Virus record (IMG/VR): IMGVR_UViG_3300035126_000903
Location: 1-64,000 of that record
Length of the DNA stretch: 64,000 nt
Direction: 5' to 3' (one strand)
From: a virus
Positions 22,324 to 30,342 of the stretch are shown here, piece by piece. How positions within the stretch are numbered: position 1 is the first letter of the stretch; the number at the start of each line of letters is the position of its first letter. Both the position numbers and the translations under genes were made by a program. A model generated the notes under the pieces. That model did no database searches. It saw only the letters and a program-made list of their open reading frames with translations, and was not told where the DNA came from.

Positions 22324-22542
22324 TTATCGGTATAAAGTAACAATTGACCCAAAATTAGAGTCAAATACCCTAATCAAATTTTCGTAATCACCACTCATCA
22401 TTTCGTTTACGATTTCTTTGGAATTAAATCCCAATTGTTTGGAAAGATTTTGAGCAAGACCAATGAGATAAAATGCATTTCCCTGCGGCCCTGTTAAATC
22501 AACTTCAATAGCTGAATTTTTTACTTTTTGCTTAATAGCCAT
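22324..22542 (-). CDS. hypothetical phage protein
   Basis: 72 residues from MAIKQKVKNSAIEV at 22542, behind its own promoter. Contains VDLTGPQGNAFYLIGLAQ, a segment seen in large-phage proteins of unknown role. Confidence 0.65.
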   Translation of the reverse strand: MAIKQKVKNSAIEVDLTGPQGNAFYLIGLAQNLSKQLGFNSKEIVNEMMSGDYENLIRVFDSNFGSIVTLYR

Positions 22543-22575
22543 AACTTTTATTTTTAGTTTTTTAATTATTACATA

Positions 22576-22607
22576 GTAAAGATAGGTATAAAACCCCACT
22601 TTTCCAA
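22576..22607 (-). promoter_or_regulatory. promoter, Bacteroidota type
   Basis: TTGGAAAAGTG then TATCTTTAC, 35 nt before the gene at 22324. Confidence 0.7.
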
Positions 22608-22628
22608 GCTTTCTGTATTAAATTTAGG

Positions 22629-22853
22629 TTAAATTTTATGCTTTCCAAAGGTGTAATAATCTTGAGCCTCATCATCGGCACTCATTTTCATTTCATCATC
22701 AATCCTATCACTATATTTTATCTCATTAAAGATAACGGCTATCTTGTTCTTATCTTCTTGTGTGGCATGCCCACTATCTTCAAAAATAATAAGTAACTCA
22801 CAAGCACTATTTAATAATCGTTTTAAGGTTTCGCTGGTCGTTTCGCTGGTCAT
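22629..22853 (-). CDS. hypothetical protein with shared C-terminal tail
   Basis: 74 residues, mostly helical. The last 17 residues (SADDEAQDYYTFGKHKI) also end the unrelated DUF4116-like protein at 44098. Confidence 0.65.
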   Translation of the reverse strand: MTSETTSETLKRLLNSACELLIIFEDSGHATQEDKNKIAVIFNEIKYSDRIDDEMKMSADDEAQDYYTFGKHKI

Positions 22854-22895
22854 CGTCTGTTGGTTTATTGGTTGAACAAAAGTCTTTGATGGTAG

Positions 22896-23390
22896 TTATG
22901 GTATTAGTTTGTATTTACGTCCGTTGTGTTCAATGATTTCGGGGGGGCGGTTGTCAATAATTGCACCAACTGAATCCTCAAAGTAGATGACATCGCCATT
23001 TGAATCAAATTCAGATTTAAACCAATATCCACTTGAATCTTCACCATAGAAACGATAGTCATTTTTGTCCATAATTTCAAGGTTGCCATTGGCCTCAAAG
23101 TCCCAGTTCAGCCATTGGCCGATTGTTTGTCCGTCTTTCATGGTTAGGGTATTAGTTGATATTTTTTGCCGTTGTGTTCGATGATTTGAGGGGATGCGGT
23201 TGTCAACAATATTACCGCCTGAATTTTTAAAGTAGATAACATCGCCATTTGAATCAAATTCGGATTTAAACCAATATCCTTTTGAAGTTTCATGGTATAT
23301 ATCGTCGCCATTCTTGTCTTTAATTTTAAGGCTGCCATTGGTCTTGAAATTCCAGTTCAGCCATTGGCCGAGTGTTTGTCCGTCTTTCAT
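22896..23390 (-). CDS. fused tandem duplicate, MKDGQT-family repeat protein
   Basis: 164 residues from MKDGQTLGQWLNW at 23390. Two copies of a unit with MKDGQTxGQWLNWxF and GYWFKSEFDSNGDVIYF. In the first copy the reading frame shifts near 23190-23200; the other frame continues to the same ending as copy two (IIEHNGKKYQLIP). A one-base change thus fused two tandem genes. Confidence 0.7.
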   Translation of the reverse strand: MKDGQTLGQWLNWNFKTNGSLKIKDKNGDDIYHETSKGYWFKSEFDSNGDVIYFKNSGGNIVDNRIPSNHRTQRQKISTNTLTMKDGQTIGQWLNWDFEANGNLEIMDKNDYRFYGEDSSGYWFKSEFDSNGDVIYFEDSVGAIIDNRPPEIIEHNGRKYKLIP

Positions 23391-23394
23391 AGGT

Positions 23395-23718
23395 TTAGTG
23401 TTTAGTTTCTTCAATTAGTTCTCCGTCTTTCCAATGACGGGTTTTGGTAATGTTTCCCTGTTCATCAAATTCCTCCTCAATTCCATCCGCCTTACCTTCT
23501 TTGTATGGGGTTCTCCAATGGATTTTTCCGTTTTCATAGAACATCTCCTCAATTCCATCCTCCTTACCTCCTTTGTATGAGGTTCTCAAATGGATGTTTC
23601 CGTTTTCATAGAACCACTCCCAAATACCTTCTTCTTGCTCTTTTGAGTTTAGTTGTCCTTTGACCCATATATTTCCGTTGGGGTAATATTCAATGTAGGG
23701 TGTGAGTTCGTTGGTCAT
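23395..23718 (-). CDS. MORN-variant repeat protein
   Basis: 107 residues from MTNELTPYIEYYPNG at 23718 with the CTAAACCT leader. Near-identical to the gene at 3-326. Confidence 0.78.
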   Translation of the reverse strand: MTNELTPYIEYYPNGNIWVKGQLNSKEQEEGIWEWFYENGNIHLRTSYKGGKEDGIEEMFYENGKIHWRTPYKEGKADGIEEEFDEQGNITKTRHWKDGELIEETKH

Positions 23719-23749
23719 AGGTTTAGTGTTTAGATTGTTATGTGCCATT

Positions 23750-23947
23750 TTAGTGAACACAATTCCGAAGATTCCACTCTTGAAGGTCAATGTACTTATC
23801 ATAGGTACACTCTTGACCACTTTCAATCTCATAAATTTGATTATCAAAAGCGTCTATTTTATCTTGTTTTACAATCCATTCTTTATACTCGTCAAGAGTG
23901 TTGAAGCCAAACATTTGACCTTTCTGATTATTTACTACTATTATCAT
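23750..23947 (-). CDS. hypothetical protein
   Basis: 65 residues, MIIVVNNQKGQMFGFNTLDE..., an alpha-beta protein with aromatic C-terminus. Unrecognised. Confidence 0.6.
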   Translation of the reverse strand: MIIVVNNQKGQMFGFNTLDEYKEWIVKQDKIDAFDNQIYEIESGQECTYDKYIDLQEWNLRNCVH

Positions 23948-23967
23948 AATTTTTGAATTAATTTGGT

Positions 23968-24093
23968 TTATTGGTTGAACAAAAGTGCGTAAATGAATCT
24001 GCCGAAGAAAATTACACTAAGCACTACTGCTAACGTTGTAAATCCATACTCAAGTATAGTTACAACTAAATGGTTATTGGTTTTTGGTTTCAT
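23968..24093 (-). CDS. single-span membrane peptide
   Basis: 41 residues: MKPKTNNHLVVTILEYG, then one hydrophobic helix and FNQ. Phage small membrane protein. Confidence 0.55.
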   Translation of the reverse strand: MKPKTNNHLVVTILEYGFTTLAVVLSVIFFGRFIYALLFNQ

Positions 24094-24098
24094 AACTT

Positions 24099-24653
24099 TT
24101 ATTTAGAAGCGGATTGAATTATACTAAATGCTTTACTAACCACTTTTTGGTCAGATACATATTTTACAGTATCATTGAATTCCCTACCCACATTTACCAC
24201 CTCATTCACCACCCATTCAACTTTACCAAATGGAGCCCGATTATCAACAAACACATACTTAACCGAAGCTTCCAACACCATACCCGTCAAACCACAAACC
24301 GAACCTGAAGTTTCATAACTCTCATAGATATCATGCATACCATTGAATGTACCATACTCCCAAAGGTGGGCAAATTTTTCTACCTCATAAGCAATTTGTG
24401 AATCAACGGGAGCACCCATTTTAGTGTAAAGATTAACCCGAAGAGAATTACCACCAGAGAAAGAGTCCGATTTTACCGAACACATAACCCCATTATAATT
24501 CATTTTAACAAACTGCTTTACCAATGAACCTGCGATTGGTGCATTGATATGAACATATTTTACGCCGGAATTTGACCCGTAGGTTTTAGTACGGAGGGCT
24601 GTGGTGGGAACTTCAAAGTTCTGACCATTAATTTGGATTACCATTTTTTTCAT
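24099..24653 (-). CDS. hypothetical protein
   Basis: 184 residues. N-terminal MVIQINGQNFEVPTTALRT is a short beta domain; the rest mixes beta strands and one helix. Own promoter at 24679. Function unknown. Confidence 0.7.
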   Translation of the reverse strand: MKKMVIQINGQNFEVPTTALRTKTYGSNSGVKYVHINAPIAGSLVKQFVKMNYNGVMCSVKSDSFSGGNSLRVNLYTKMGAPVDSQIAYEVEKFAHLWEYGTFNGMHDIYESYETSGSVCGLTGMVLEASVKYVFVDNRAPFGKVEWVVNEVVNVGREFNDTVKYVSDQKVVSKAFSIIQSASK

Positions 24654-24678
24654 AATGTTTGTTTTTTTAACTTACATA

Positions 24679-24710
24679 GTAAAGATAGGGATAAAACCCC
24701 ATATTTCCAA
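24679..24710 (-). promoter_or_regulatory. promoter, Bacteroidota type
   Basis: TTGGAAATATG then TATCTTTAC, 30 nt before the gene at 24099. Confidence 0.7.
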
Positions 24711-24731
24711 GCTTTCAATATTAAATTTGCG

Positions 24732-25100
24732 TTAATTTTCAGTTTCTTCGATTAGTTTCCCTTCTTTCCAAAGTTGGGTTTTAATGATGTTTCCGTTTTC
24801 ATAGAACAACTCCACAATTCCATCTATCTTACCTCCTACGTGTGGGATTCTCATACTGATGTTTCCGTTTTCATAGAATATTTTCCATATGCCGTCATAT
24901 TGCCCTTTTGAGTTCTTTTGACCTTTGACCCATACATTTCCGTTGGAGTGATATTCAATGTGGGGTGTGAGTTCGTTGGTCGTTGTTGGTTCAACGTTTT
25001 TAGATACTGTCTCATACTGTTCCAAACGCTCTTTGAGCTTTGCGTTTTCTTCTTCAAGTTCTAATATGGTCTTAACCATACTGGTTATTAATTCGTTCAT
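24732..25100 (-). CDS. coiled-coil plus MORN-variant protein
   Basis: 122 residues. Residues 5-40 are a coiled coil (ILELEEENAKLKERLEQYE). A single MORN-variant module (ELTPHIEYHSNGNVWVKGQ) follows. Confidence 0.75.
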   Translation of the reverse strand: MNELITSMVKTILELEEENAKLKERLEQYETVSKNVEPTTTNELTPHIEYHSNGNVWVKGQKNSKGQYDGIWKIFYENGNISMRIPHVGGKIDGIVELFYENGNIIKTQLWKEGKLIEETEN

Positions 25101-25103
25101 CTT

Positions 25104-25370
25104 TTATTGCTCGTTCAAAGGGTTAGTTTCGATTAATAAGTTGTCAAGTACGGTCATGAAAGGAAATTCTGTGTAGTATTCAACTCCGGCAACAGTTCGA
25201 ATCGATTTTATTCCTCCTAAATACAGTACAGTTTCTAATGTCAAATGATACATAAAATATTTTTCTTCTAACTCTTTAACAACTTTGGCGATTGTGTTGG
25301 GGTAATGAACGGCTTTTTTATGCAAAGCATAAACCACTTCAGGTTTTAAACGGGAATAAAGATTTTTCAT
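25104..25370 (-). CDS. hypothetical protein
   Basis: 88 residues, helical N-terminus (PEVVYALHKKAVHYPNTIAK), own promoter at 25408. Unrecognised. Confidence 0.62.
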   Translation of the reverse strand: MKNLYSRLKPEVVYALHKKAVHYPNTIAKVVKELEEKYFMYHLTLETVLYLGGIKSIRTVAGVEYYTEFPFMTVLDNLLIETNPLNEQ

Positions 25371-25407
25371 ATATTATTTTTATTTTTAGTTTCTCAATTA
25401 TTACATA

Positions 25408-25439
25408 GTAAAGATAGGGATAAAACCCCATATTTCCAA
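25408..25439 (-). promoter_or_regulatory. promoter, Bacteroidota type
   Basis: TTGGAAATATG then TATCTTTAC on the minus strand. Confidence 0.7.
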
Positions 25440-25480
25440 GCTTTCAATATTAAATTATCGTTAAATTTTGGAGGAGGGGG

Positions 25481-25518
25481 GTATTGGTCCAAACGAAAAA
25501 AAACACCAATACCCAATC
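25481..25518. repeat. inverted repeat GGGTATTGG/CCAATACCC
   Basis: Nine-bp perfect stem with an 18-nt loop holding an A8 (T8 on minus) run, between the genes at 25104 and 25556. Not a typical terminator. Confidence 0.6.
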
Positions 25519-25555
25519 CTCAACCATCTATTATACCAATGATGCCATACACTCT

Positions 25556-25795
25556 TTAGCGTATGTGGACAAATACGGGTAATGGAGAGCAATCTTCAGC
25601 GTATGTGGAAGATGAACTCATAATCATACCATCTGTCTCTACCTCTACCATATACTCACTCCATACCCGGCGTGCCTCTTCGTGCAAATGCGCAAGTTCC
25701 TGTGAAGAGGAATATTCGAGCTGATAAGTGGTTTCGGGCTCGGTGGTGTTGGGGAAATCTCCGGTGGGGAAATAAACTCTGAAAGTAGCAATCAT
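25556..25795 (-). CDS. hypothetical protein
   Basis: 79 residues from MIATFRVYFPTGDFP at 25795. Own promoter at 25828. Acidic; no family recognised. Confidence 0.6.
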   Translation of the reverse strand: MIATFRVYFPTGDFPNTTEPETTYQLEYSSSQELAHLHEEARRVWSEYMVEVETDGMIMSSSSTYAEDCSPLPVFVHIR

Positions 25796-25827
25796 AAAAG
25801 GGGGGTTTAGTTTCTCAATCATTACAT

Positions 25828-25859
25828 AGTAAATATAGGCATAAAACCCCATATTTCCA
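25828..25859 (-). promoter_or_regulatory. promoter, Bacteroidota type
   Basis: TTGGAAATATG then TATATTTAC on the minus strand. Confidence 0.7.
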
Positions 25860-25891
25860 AGCTTTTTCCCCAAAAGTTATCCACATTTTAC

Positions 25892-25920
25892 AAAAAAAAA
25901 GTGTCCAATTTAGTGGACAC
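25892..25920 (-). terminator. intrinsic terminator
   Basis: Minus strand GTGTCCA-CTAAAT-TGGACAC followed by TTTTTTTTT. The clearest copy of the genome-wide GTGTCCA hairpin, showing that it is a terminator. Confidence 0.85.
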
Positions 25921-25946
25921 TTTCATATAGAGTATTTGGTATTGTT

Positions 25947-26435
25947 TTACTTCCAATCAATTTTAGGGCAGTATTTGTGATACTTTGCTTTCACCATCTC
26001 AACGATGATATTGTCTGTCTTTTCAGTATTACTATTCTTTGATTGCAAGTGTTCTTTTGTTTTAATAATAGCCCAAGTAATGCCAACTATGATAAGGGAA
26101 GTCCAAACACAAAAACCAAAAACTATCATTACCATAAGTAATGAATCCTCATCAGGGATGTAAAAGAAAAGACTCAATGTTGAAATCGTGCAAATAATAG
26201 CAGCGATAAAGAACCAATAAACAAACGATGTTCCGAGCATATCACCGTATGTGTCCCGACGACTACGTTTGTAGTTGATGATTTCATAAGGTAGGGTATA
26301 AATTGCAAACAAAGGTGAAAGAATCACCGCAGTAACCAGTTTCCAAAAGTAAGGACACAGGTTGGTGGGCATTGTGTCGGTTTTATAGAACCAACGATAG
26401 AGTTTTGCCGAGAGTGAGTTTTGATTTAGTTTCAT
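25947..26435 (-). CDS. membrane protein, three helices
   Basis: 162 residues. Three hydrophobic helices (near residues 32-50, 72-92, 100-122) and a long polar C-terminal tail. Looks like small phage envelope-acting proteins; function unknown. Confidence 0.65.
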   Translation of the reverse strand: MKLNQNSLSAKLYRWFYKTDTMPTNLCPYFWKLVTAVILSPLFAIYTLPYEIINYKRSRRDTYGDMLGTSFVYWFFIAAIICTISTLSLFFYIPDEDSLLMVMIVFGFCVWTSLIIVGITWAIIKTKEHLQSKNSNTEKTDNIIVEMVKAKYHKYCPKIDWK

Positions 26436-26444
26436 TTGTTTTTA

Positions 26445-26663
26445 TTATTTTATTTTCACGGTAGACCTAATGGTTCCATTTATCTCTACCCTAATATCTA
26501 GCACATTTGTAGAATCCACCACTATGTATCGACATCCGTCAACACTATACACAATGCCTTTTGGGTATTTCTTTTGAAGCATCTCCTTATCTTGAGAAAC
26601 AGTGGTGGCATTACAACTTACCAATAATACACCGATGCTGAAAATTGCAATTAACTTTTTCAT
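26445..26663 (-). CDS. small lipoprotein
   Basis: 72 residues. Signal peptide with lipobox LLVSC (Cys 17), then a beta-rich domain (GIVYSVDGCRYIVVDSTN). Confidence 0.7.
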   Translation of the reverse strand: MKKLIAIFSIGVLLVSCNATTVSQDKEMLQKKYPKGIVYSVDGCRYIVVDSTNVLDIRVEINGTIRSTVKIK

Positions 26664-26705
26664 GTCTTTTGTTTAGTTTGTTTAGTTTTGTTTTAAATTG
26701 TTTAG

Positions 26706-26813
26706 TAGTCAGTACAGGATTCGAACCTGTAAGGAAGGAGGATTACTATTAAATCTAACAAATGTTACCAAGTTTAGATTCCTCAATGCGTCTACCAATT
26801 CCGCCACCTGACT
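26706..26813 (-). ncRNA. tRNA-like RNA, AGTCAGG family, member 9
   Basis: Scaffold intact. A perfect 5 bp stem GAGGA/TCCTC in the anticodon-stem position closes about 36 nt that itself folds (AATCTAA/TTAGATT). Variable loop 7 nt (CTTCCTT). A clear example of the expanded-loop type. Confidence 0.65.
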
Positions 26814-26819
26814 GTTTGA

Positions 26820-27002
26820 TTATTCAATGTACGACCATTTAATAATATGTTTCTCTTCACATACATCATTATACGAAGGTATGTACCATTCATCATTTTC
26901 ATAATAGCAAACCTCATATTTCGGTACGTTCTTCAAAGAACTTTGAATTAGTACCCAACTACCATCTTTTGGTTTTCCATTTTTAATTTCAACCCATTCC
27001 AT
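26820..27002 (-). CDS. DUF551-like small protein
   Basis: 60 residues. WVEIKNGKPKDGSWVLIQ...CYYENDEWYIP...IIKWSYIE follows the DUF551 pattern of small phage proteins (WI-x-G-x-VL...YY...W...HW). Confidence 0.65.
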   Translation of the reverse strand: MEWVEIKNGKPKDGSWVLIQSSLKNVPKYEVCYYENDEWYIPSYNDVCEEKHIIKWSYIE

Positions 27003-27018
27003 ATTCTTTAATTTTTAG

Positions 27019-27101
27019 TTGTCAGTACAGGATTCGAACCTATATGAACTTTCATTCTCGGGAAGGTTTCCCTAGCGTCTATCCAATTCCGCCACCTGAC
27101 T
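27019..27101 (-). ncRNA. tRNA-like RNA, AGTCAGG family, member 10
   Basis: Scaffold present with weaker acceptor pairing. Middle has GGGAA-ACC-TTCCC and GAAT-GAAA-GTTC hairpins. Confidence 0.55.
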
Positions 27102-27128
27102 GTGTTTCATATCTCTTTATCTTACATA

Positions 27129-27160
27129 GTAAATATAAGGATAAAACCCCACATTTCCAA
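27129..27160 (-). promoter_or_regulatory. promoter, Bacteroidota type
   Basis: TTGGAAATGTG then TATATTTAC before the tRNA-like RNA at 27019. Confidence 0.65.
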
Positions 27161-27192
27161 TCTTTTTATGTTAAATTATCGTTAAATTAATT

Positions 27193-28380
27193 TCACGACT
27201 TCTTGGTTGGGATTAGCACCGTTGCGTTATCGTCTTTCACGAGTTCCCAGTTGTAAGTGGGTGAAAGGTAGAACGAGCGTTTATCTAGTTCCTGATTGTC
27301 TGAATTTCTGATTTGTATAAAATCATTCTTAAGTCCCAAAGATTTACAAACATCCGCTGAAACAACTCTTTGCCCGGGTTTATTGGCGTGCTCAGAGAAG
27401 TCAAAATACTTGCTATCCTCAGGGAAGCAGTTGGGGTGGTTCTTCTTGATTTTTGGTTTCCATCCTCCACAAGCCATATCGTGCAGTCCACGGATGGCTT
27501 CTACAGTAGTAGTTCCATCCAACTTGAAGTGTTCTGTAAGGTATTCCTTTTGTGGGGTAGTGGCTGCGTTGTAGTACTCGTTGAGTAACTCACGGGAGAT
27601 TCGAATTGATTTTGACATGGTTGTTTGGGTTGGGTTTGTGATTTGACGGAATTGTTCAAGGGAGATTTCTACAAATTGAGGATAATCGGCAATACAATTT
27701 TTGATGTCTCCAGCATAGTACTTGCTTTCGTCCTTCGGATGCTCGGACATTAGAGTGTATCCAACCTGAAAATGGAAATCTGTGTCTGCATTTTCCTCCC
27801 ACCATGCTTTGAGTTCTTTAAAGTTTTCTTCCGTGGCTTCAATGCACCAGTGTTCAGGGTGTTTCATGGGTTGTGAGTTTGTGATTTCACGGAATTGTTC
27901 GAGGGTGATTTCTTGGTAGTGACATTTTAGAAAGTTTCCAAAGTCCGAAAAAAAGTAAGTACCGTCGTATGGGTGTTCAGACACAAGGAATGAGCCTGGT
28001 ACAAACTTGTCGTCCCATTTTGACGCTTTACTCGTTCTTTTGCTCAACCTCCAACGATTGAGTTCTGCGTGGTTTTCTTTGGTTACGGGGATGTACCATT
28101 TTTCGGGGTGTTTCATAGGTTTTGGGTTTGTGATTTCACGGAATTGTTCAAGGGTTATTTTTTGGTAGGATGGATACCTTGCGGTAAAACCTTTTTCGGA
28201 GCCACACCAATAATAACTTGAGTCTGTTGGGTGCTCTGAAAGTAGGAAGGCGCCTTCTCTTAGGCGGGTGTCTGGGTCCTTTGTCCATCTGCTTTTTAAG
28301 GCTTGCTTTCGCCACCACGTTTGGAGTTCTGCGCGGTTCTCTTGGGTAACAGGTATGTACCATTTTTTTAGGTGTGTCAT
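27193..28380 (-). CDS. three-repeat WYIPVT domain protein
   Basis: 395 residues. Three repeats of about 85 residues, each with W(Y/C)I(P/E)(V/A)T(Q/K/E)EN, LSEHP.D.(S/T)YY and ITLEQFREITN. The unique C-terminal 130 residues begin at MSKSIRISRELLNEYY. Each repeat is preceded by NPKPMKHPE, so it looks like in-frame fusion of tandem small genes. Function unknown; the repeats could be binding modules. Confidence 0.72.
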   Translation of the reverse strand: MTHLKKWYIPVTQENRAELQTWWRKQALKSRWTKDPDTRLREGAFLLSEHPTDSSYYWCGSEKGFTARYPSYQKITLEQFREITNPKPMKHPEKWYIPVTKENHAELNRWRLSKRTSKASKWDDKFVPGSFLVSEHPYDGTYFFSDFGNFLKCHYQEITLEQFREITNSQPMKHPEHWCIEATEENFKELKAWWEENADTDFHFQVGYTLMSEHPKDESKYYAGDIKNCIADYPQFVEISLEQFRQITNPTQTTMSKSIRISRELLNEYYNAATTPQKEYLTEHFKLDGTTTVEAIRGLHDMACGGWKPKIKKNHPNCFPEDSKYFDFSEHANKPGQRVVSADVCKSLGLKNDFIQIRNSDNQELDKRSFYLSPTYNWELVKDDNATVLIPTKKS

Positions 28381-28399
28381 TCGTTTTTTAGTTTTATAT

Positions 28400-28654
28400 T
28401 CAAAAAGGATTGGTGATTTGACGTGTTAGAATTTTTGAATCTTTTTCTGGACGAGATTCGATGTCCAATGAAATGGACTTGCCGTAGCATTTAGCAACGA
28501 TGATGTCATCGCCGTAGCTGTCTTTTTCAACGGCAAACCTTACAAACCCAGCGCCTTCGCATTTTTCATTATAACCAACCATGTCTTTGTGTTGGATTGC
28601 CGCGGAAAAGATGATTCCACTCCCTTCAACGATTACGTATTTTGCTTCGTACAT
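28400..28654 (-). CDS. hypothetical protein
   Basis: 84 residues, MYEAKYVIVEGSGIIFSAA, beta-rich; small phage protein, unrecognised. Confidence 0.65.
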   Translation of the reverse strand: MYEAKYVIVEGSGIIFSAAIQHKDMVGYNEKCEGAGFVRFAVEKDSYGDDIIVAKCYGKSISLDIESRPEKDSKILTRQITNPF

Positions 28655-28663
28655 TTTTATATA

Positions 28664-28867
28664 CTATTTAACTCCAACCATCAAAGTATATACATCACAT
28701 TCCATCAACCTAAACATATCTTTAGGGAACACACTTTTCAAATCGGTAGTATCAAAGTACTCATTTTCGTAAATGGGTAATGATAGTTTGGTGTCTTTAC
28801 GCATGGTGTGTCTTTCGACCCACTCATTAACATCGACTACCAACATGTAATTTCCGTTTCTTAACAT
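28664..28867 (-). CDS. hypothetical protein
   Basis: 67 residues. Ends MECDVYTLMVGVK; the gene at 39779 contains a similar MECKVSTLMVGP, so the two may be diverged relatives. Confidence 0.6.
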   Translation of the reverse strand: MLRNGNYMLVVDVNEWVERHTMRKDTKLSLPIYENEYFDTTDLKSVFPKDMFRLMECDVYTLMVGVK

Positions 28868-28906
28868 AGCTTTTATTTTTAATATGATTAAATATACGAA
28901 CGAATT

Positions 28907-29014
28907 TTATGGTGTTAAGATTGAAATGATCAAAACTAACAAGATTGAATAAAGTATAAAAGTTATACCAAACCCTACTATAATTCCATCAAAATATGTT
29001 TTTTCTTTTTTCAT
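28907..29014 (-). CDS. single-span membrane peptide
   Basis: 35 residues: MKKEKTYFDG then one long hydrophobic helix to the C-terminus. Confidence 0.5.
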   Translation of the reverse strand: MKKEKTYFDGIIVGFGITFILYSILLVLIISILTP

Positions 29015-29028
29015 GTTTTGTTATTTTA

Positions 29029-29178
29029 TTAAACTTTAAATTTCCAATTCGCCAACCACCACTTATTATAGGCAAGGGTGGTGATATATACCAACCCAAA
29101 TAATGCCAATACGGTAATGGTTTTCAATACTACAATATAGATTGCGAGTAAATTGAGGATATCTGATAGAATTTCCAT
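29029..29178 (-). CDS. small membrane protein
   Basis: 49 residues from MEILSDILNLLAIY at 29178; one or two hydrophobic helices and basic C-terminus WKFKV. Confidence 0.5.
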   Translation of the reverse strand: MEILSDILNLLAIYIVVLKTITVLALFGLVYITTLAYNKWWLANWKFKV

Positions 29179-29179
29179 A

Positions 29180-29359
29180 TTATTTACAGTTTTGTTCTTT
29201 GGTGGAGTAAAGGTTGACAAGATAATTAAACTTTTCAACAGCCTCAAATACCGAGCAGGTAACTGCTTTAAGGAGCATGGATGATTTTAGTTCGCTGAAC
29301 ATAATGGTATCATTTGATAGTTCAATCGAGAGGTTCAATTTTGGGAAGGTTTTTTTCAT
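29180..29359 (-). CDS. small hypothetical protein
   Basis: 59 residues, MKKTFPKLNLSIELSND..., soluble alpha-beta, behind the promoter at 29385. Confidence 0.6.
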   Translation of the reverse strand: MKKTFPKLNLSIELSNDTIMFSELKSSMLLKAVTCSVFEAVEKFNYLVNLYSTKEQNCK

Positions 29360-29384
29360 ACTGTTTGTTTTTTTAACTTACATA

Positions 29385-29416
29385 GTAAAGATAAGGATAA
29401 AACCCCATATTTCCAA
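29385..29416 (-). promoter_or_regulatory. promoter, Bacteroidota type
   Basis: TTGGAAATATG then TATCTTTAC on the minus strand. Confidence 0.7.
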
Positions 29417-29426
29417 GCTTTCAATA

Positions 29427-29642
29427 TTAAATTTGCGTTAAGTTTTTCTCAATAATGAGACGAACCCGTTCCCTATCAACGGAATCAAATTCAATGTCGC
29501 TTAATGGTATGCTTTCCAAATACTCATTACAGGCGGCAATAATCCCCTTTTTTGTAGTAAGTGGGTAAATACCATTACGCAACTCATAAAAAGTTATACA
29601 ATATTTGTAAAACTCTTTGATTAAAACTGAATATTTTTTCAT
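29427..29642 (-). CDS. hypothetical protein
   Basis: 71 residues; ends IEKNLTQI, the same repeat-encoded C-terminus as the gene at 5843. Unrecognised helical protein. Confidence 0.62.
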   Translation of the reverse strand: MKKYSVLIKEFYKYCITFYELRNGIYPLTTKKGIIAACNEYLESIPLSDIEFDSVDRERVRLIIEKNLTQI

Positions 29643-29660
29643 ATCTCTTTTTGTTACATA

Positions 29661-29692
29661 ATAAAGATACTACAAAAACCCCATATTTCCAA
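29661..29692 (-). promoter_or_regulatory. promoter, Bacteroidota type
   Basis: TTGGAAATATG then TATCTTTAT on the minus strand. Confidence 0.65.
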
Positions 29693-29724
29693 GCTTTTTC
29701 CCCAAAAGTTATCCACATTTTACA

Positions 29725-29751
29725 AAAAAAAAGTGTCCAATTTAGTGGACA
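29725..29751 (-). terminator. intrinsic terminator
   Basis: TGTCCA-CTAAAT-TGGACA followed by a T9 run on the minus strand, a duplicate of that at 25892. Confidence 0.8.
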
Positions 29752-29838
29752 GTTCTTATTGACCTTGGGTTTGCAAATCTATAATCCCCAAAGCCTCACT
29801 TATAACGGAAACAATTCGATATGGAATTATTTTATTTA

Positions 29839-30234
29839 TTATCTACTCAAAAATGATAGTTGAACTTCTTTTAAAAGTTTCCTACCCAATTTTTTATCAT
29901 TACGAAAGGTATATTTGTTTTTTACACTCATAAGTGTATTAGCCCTCACCAACTTTTCGATTTCAGTTTCGTTATAGCCAATACTTTCCCATGTCGCAAT
30001 TAATTTACTTTCAACCCTCTGAAGTTGTTCACTAATATCATTTTCGATATGAGATTGGTTTATCTTAAAAAAGATATTACCACGTCTTATTTTATCCCGA
30101 AAAGAATTACCCATCCCAAATATACAAAAGTTTTGGTAAATCTGCCTACGTTGGTTATAATCCATACCTACCATTTCTTTTTCCATAATTTCTAATGTTT
30201 CTTCGAAACTGTACCTTTTATTATTTGCACACAT
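29839..30234 (-). CDS. hypothetical helical protein
   Basis: 131 residues, MCANNKRYSFEETLEIMEKEM..., all-helical and basic at the end. Promoter at 30274. Unrecognised. Confidence 0.65.
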   Translation of the reverse strand: MCANNKRYSFEETLEIMEKEMVGMDYNQRRQIYQNFCIFGMGNSFRDKIRRGNIFFKINQSHIENDISEQLQRVESKLIATWESIGYNETEIEKLVRANTLMSVKNKYTFRNDKKLGRKLLKEVQLSFLSR

Positions 30235-30273
30235 AATTTTATTGTTTAATATTTTTTATTTAGTTAGTTATTA

Positions 30274-30305
30274 CAAATATACGAAGTAAATTTTGTTTTT
30301 CCAAA
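30274..30305 (-). promoter_or_regulatory. promoter, Bacteroidota type
   Basis: TTTG, 20 nt, TATATTTG on the minus strand; exact consensus, 40 nt before the gene at 29839. Confidence 0.75.
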
Positions 30306-30342
30306 TCCTTATAGAAAAATTTACTACTCATATTTGAGGACG

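Noticed and set aside
29752-29838. Short gene after 29839
   Set aside because: An open frame (IIPYRIVSVISEALGII) exists but has no ATG, GTG or TTG start.
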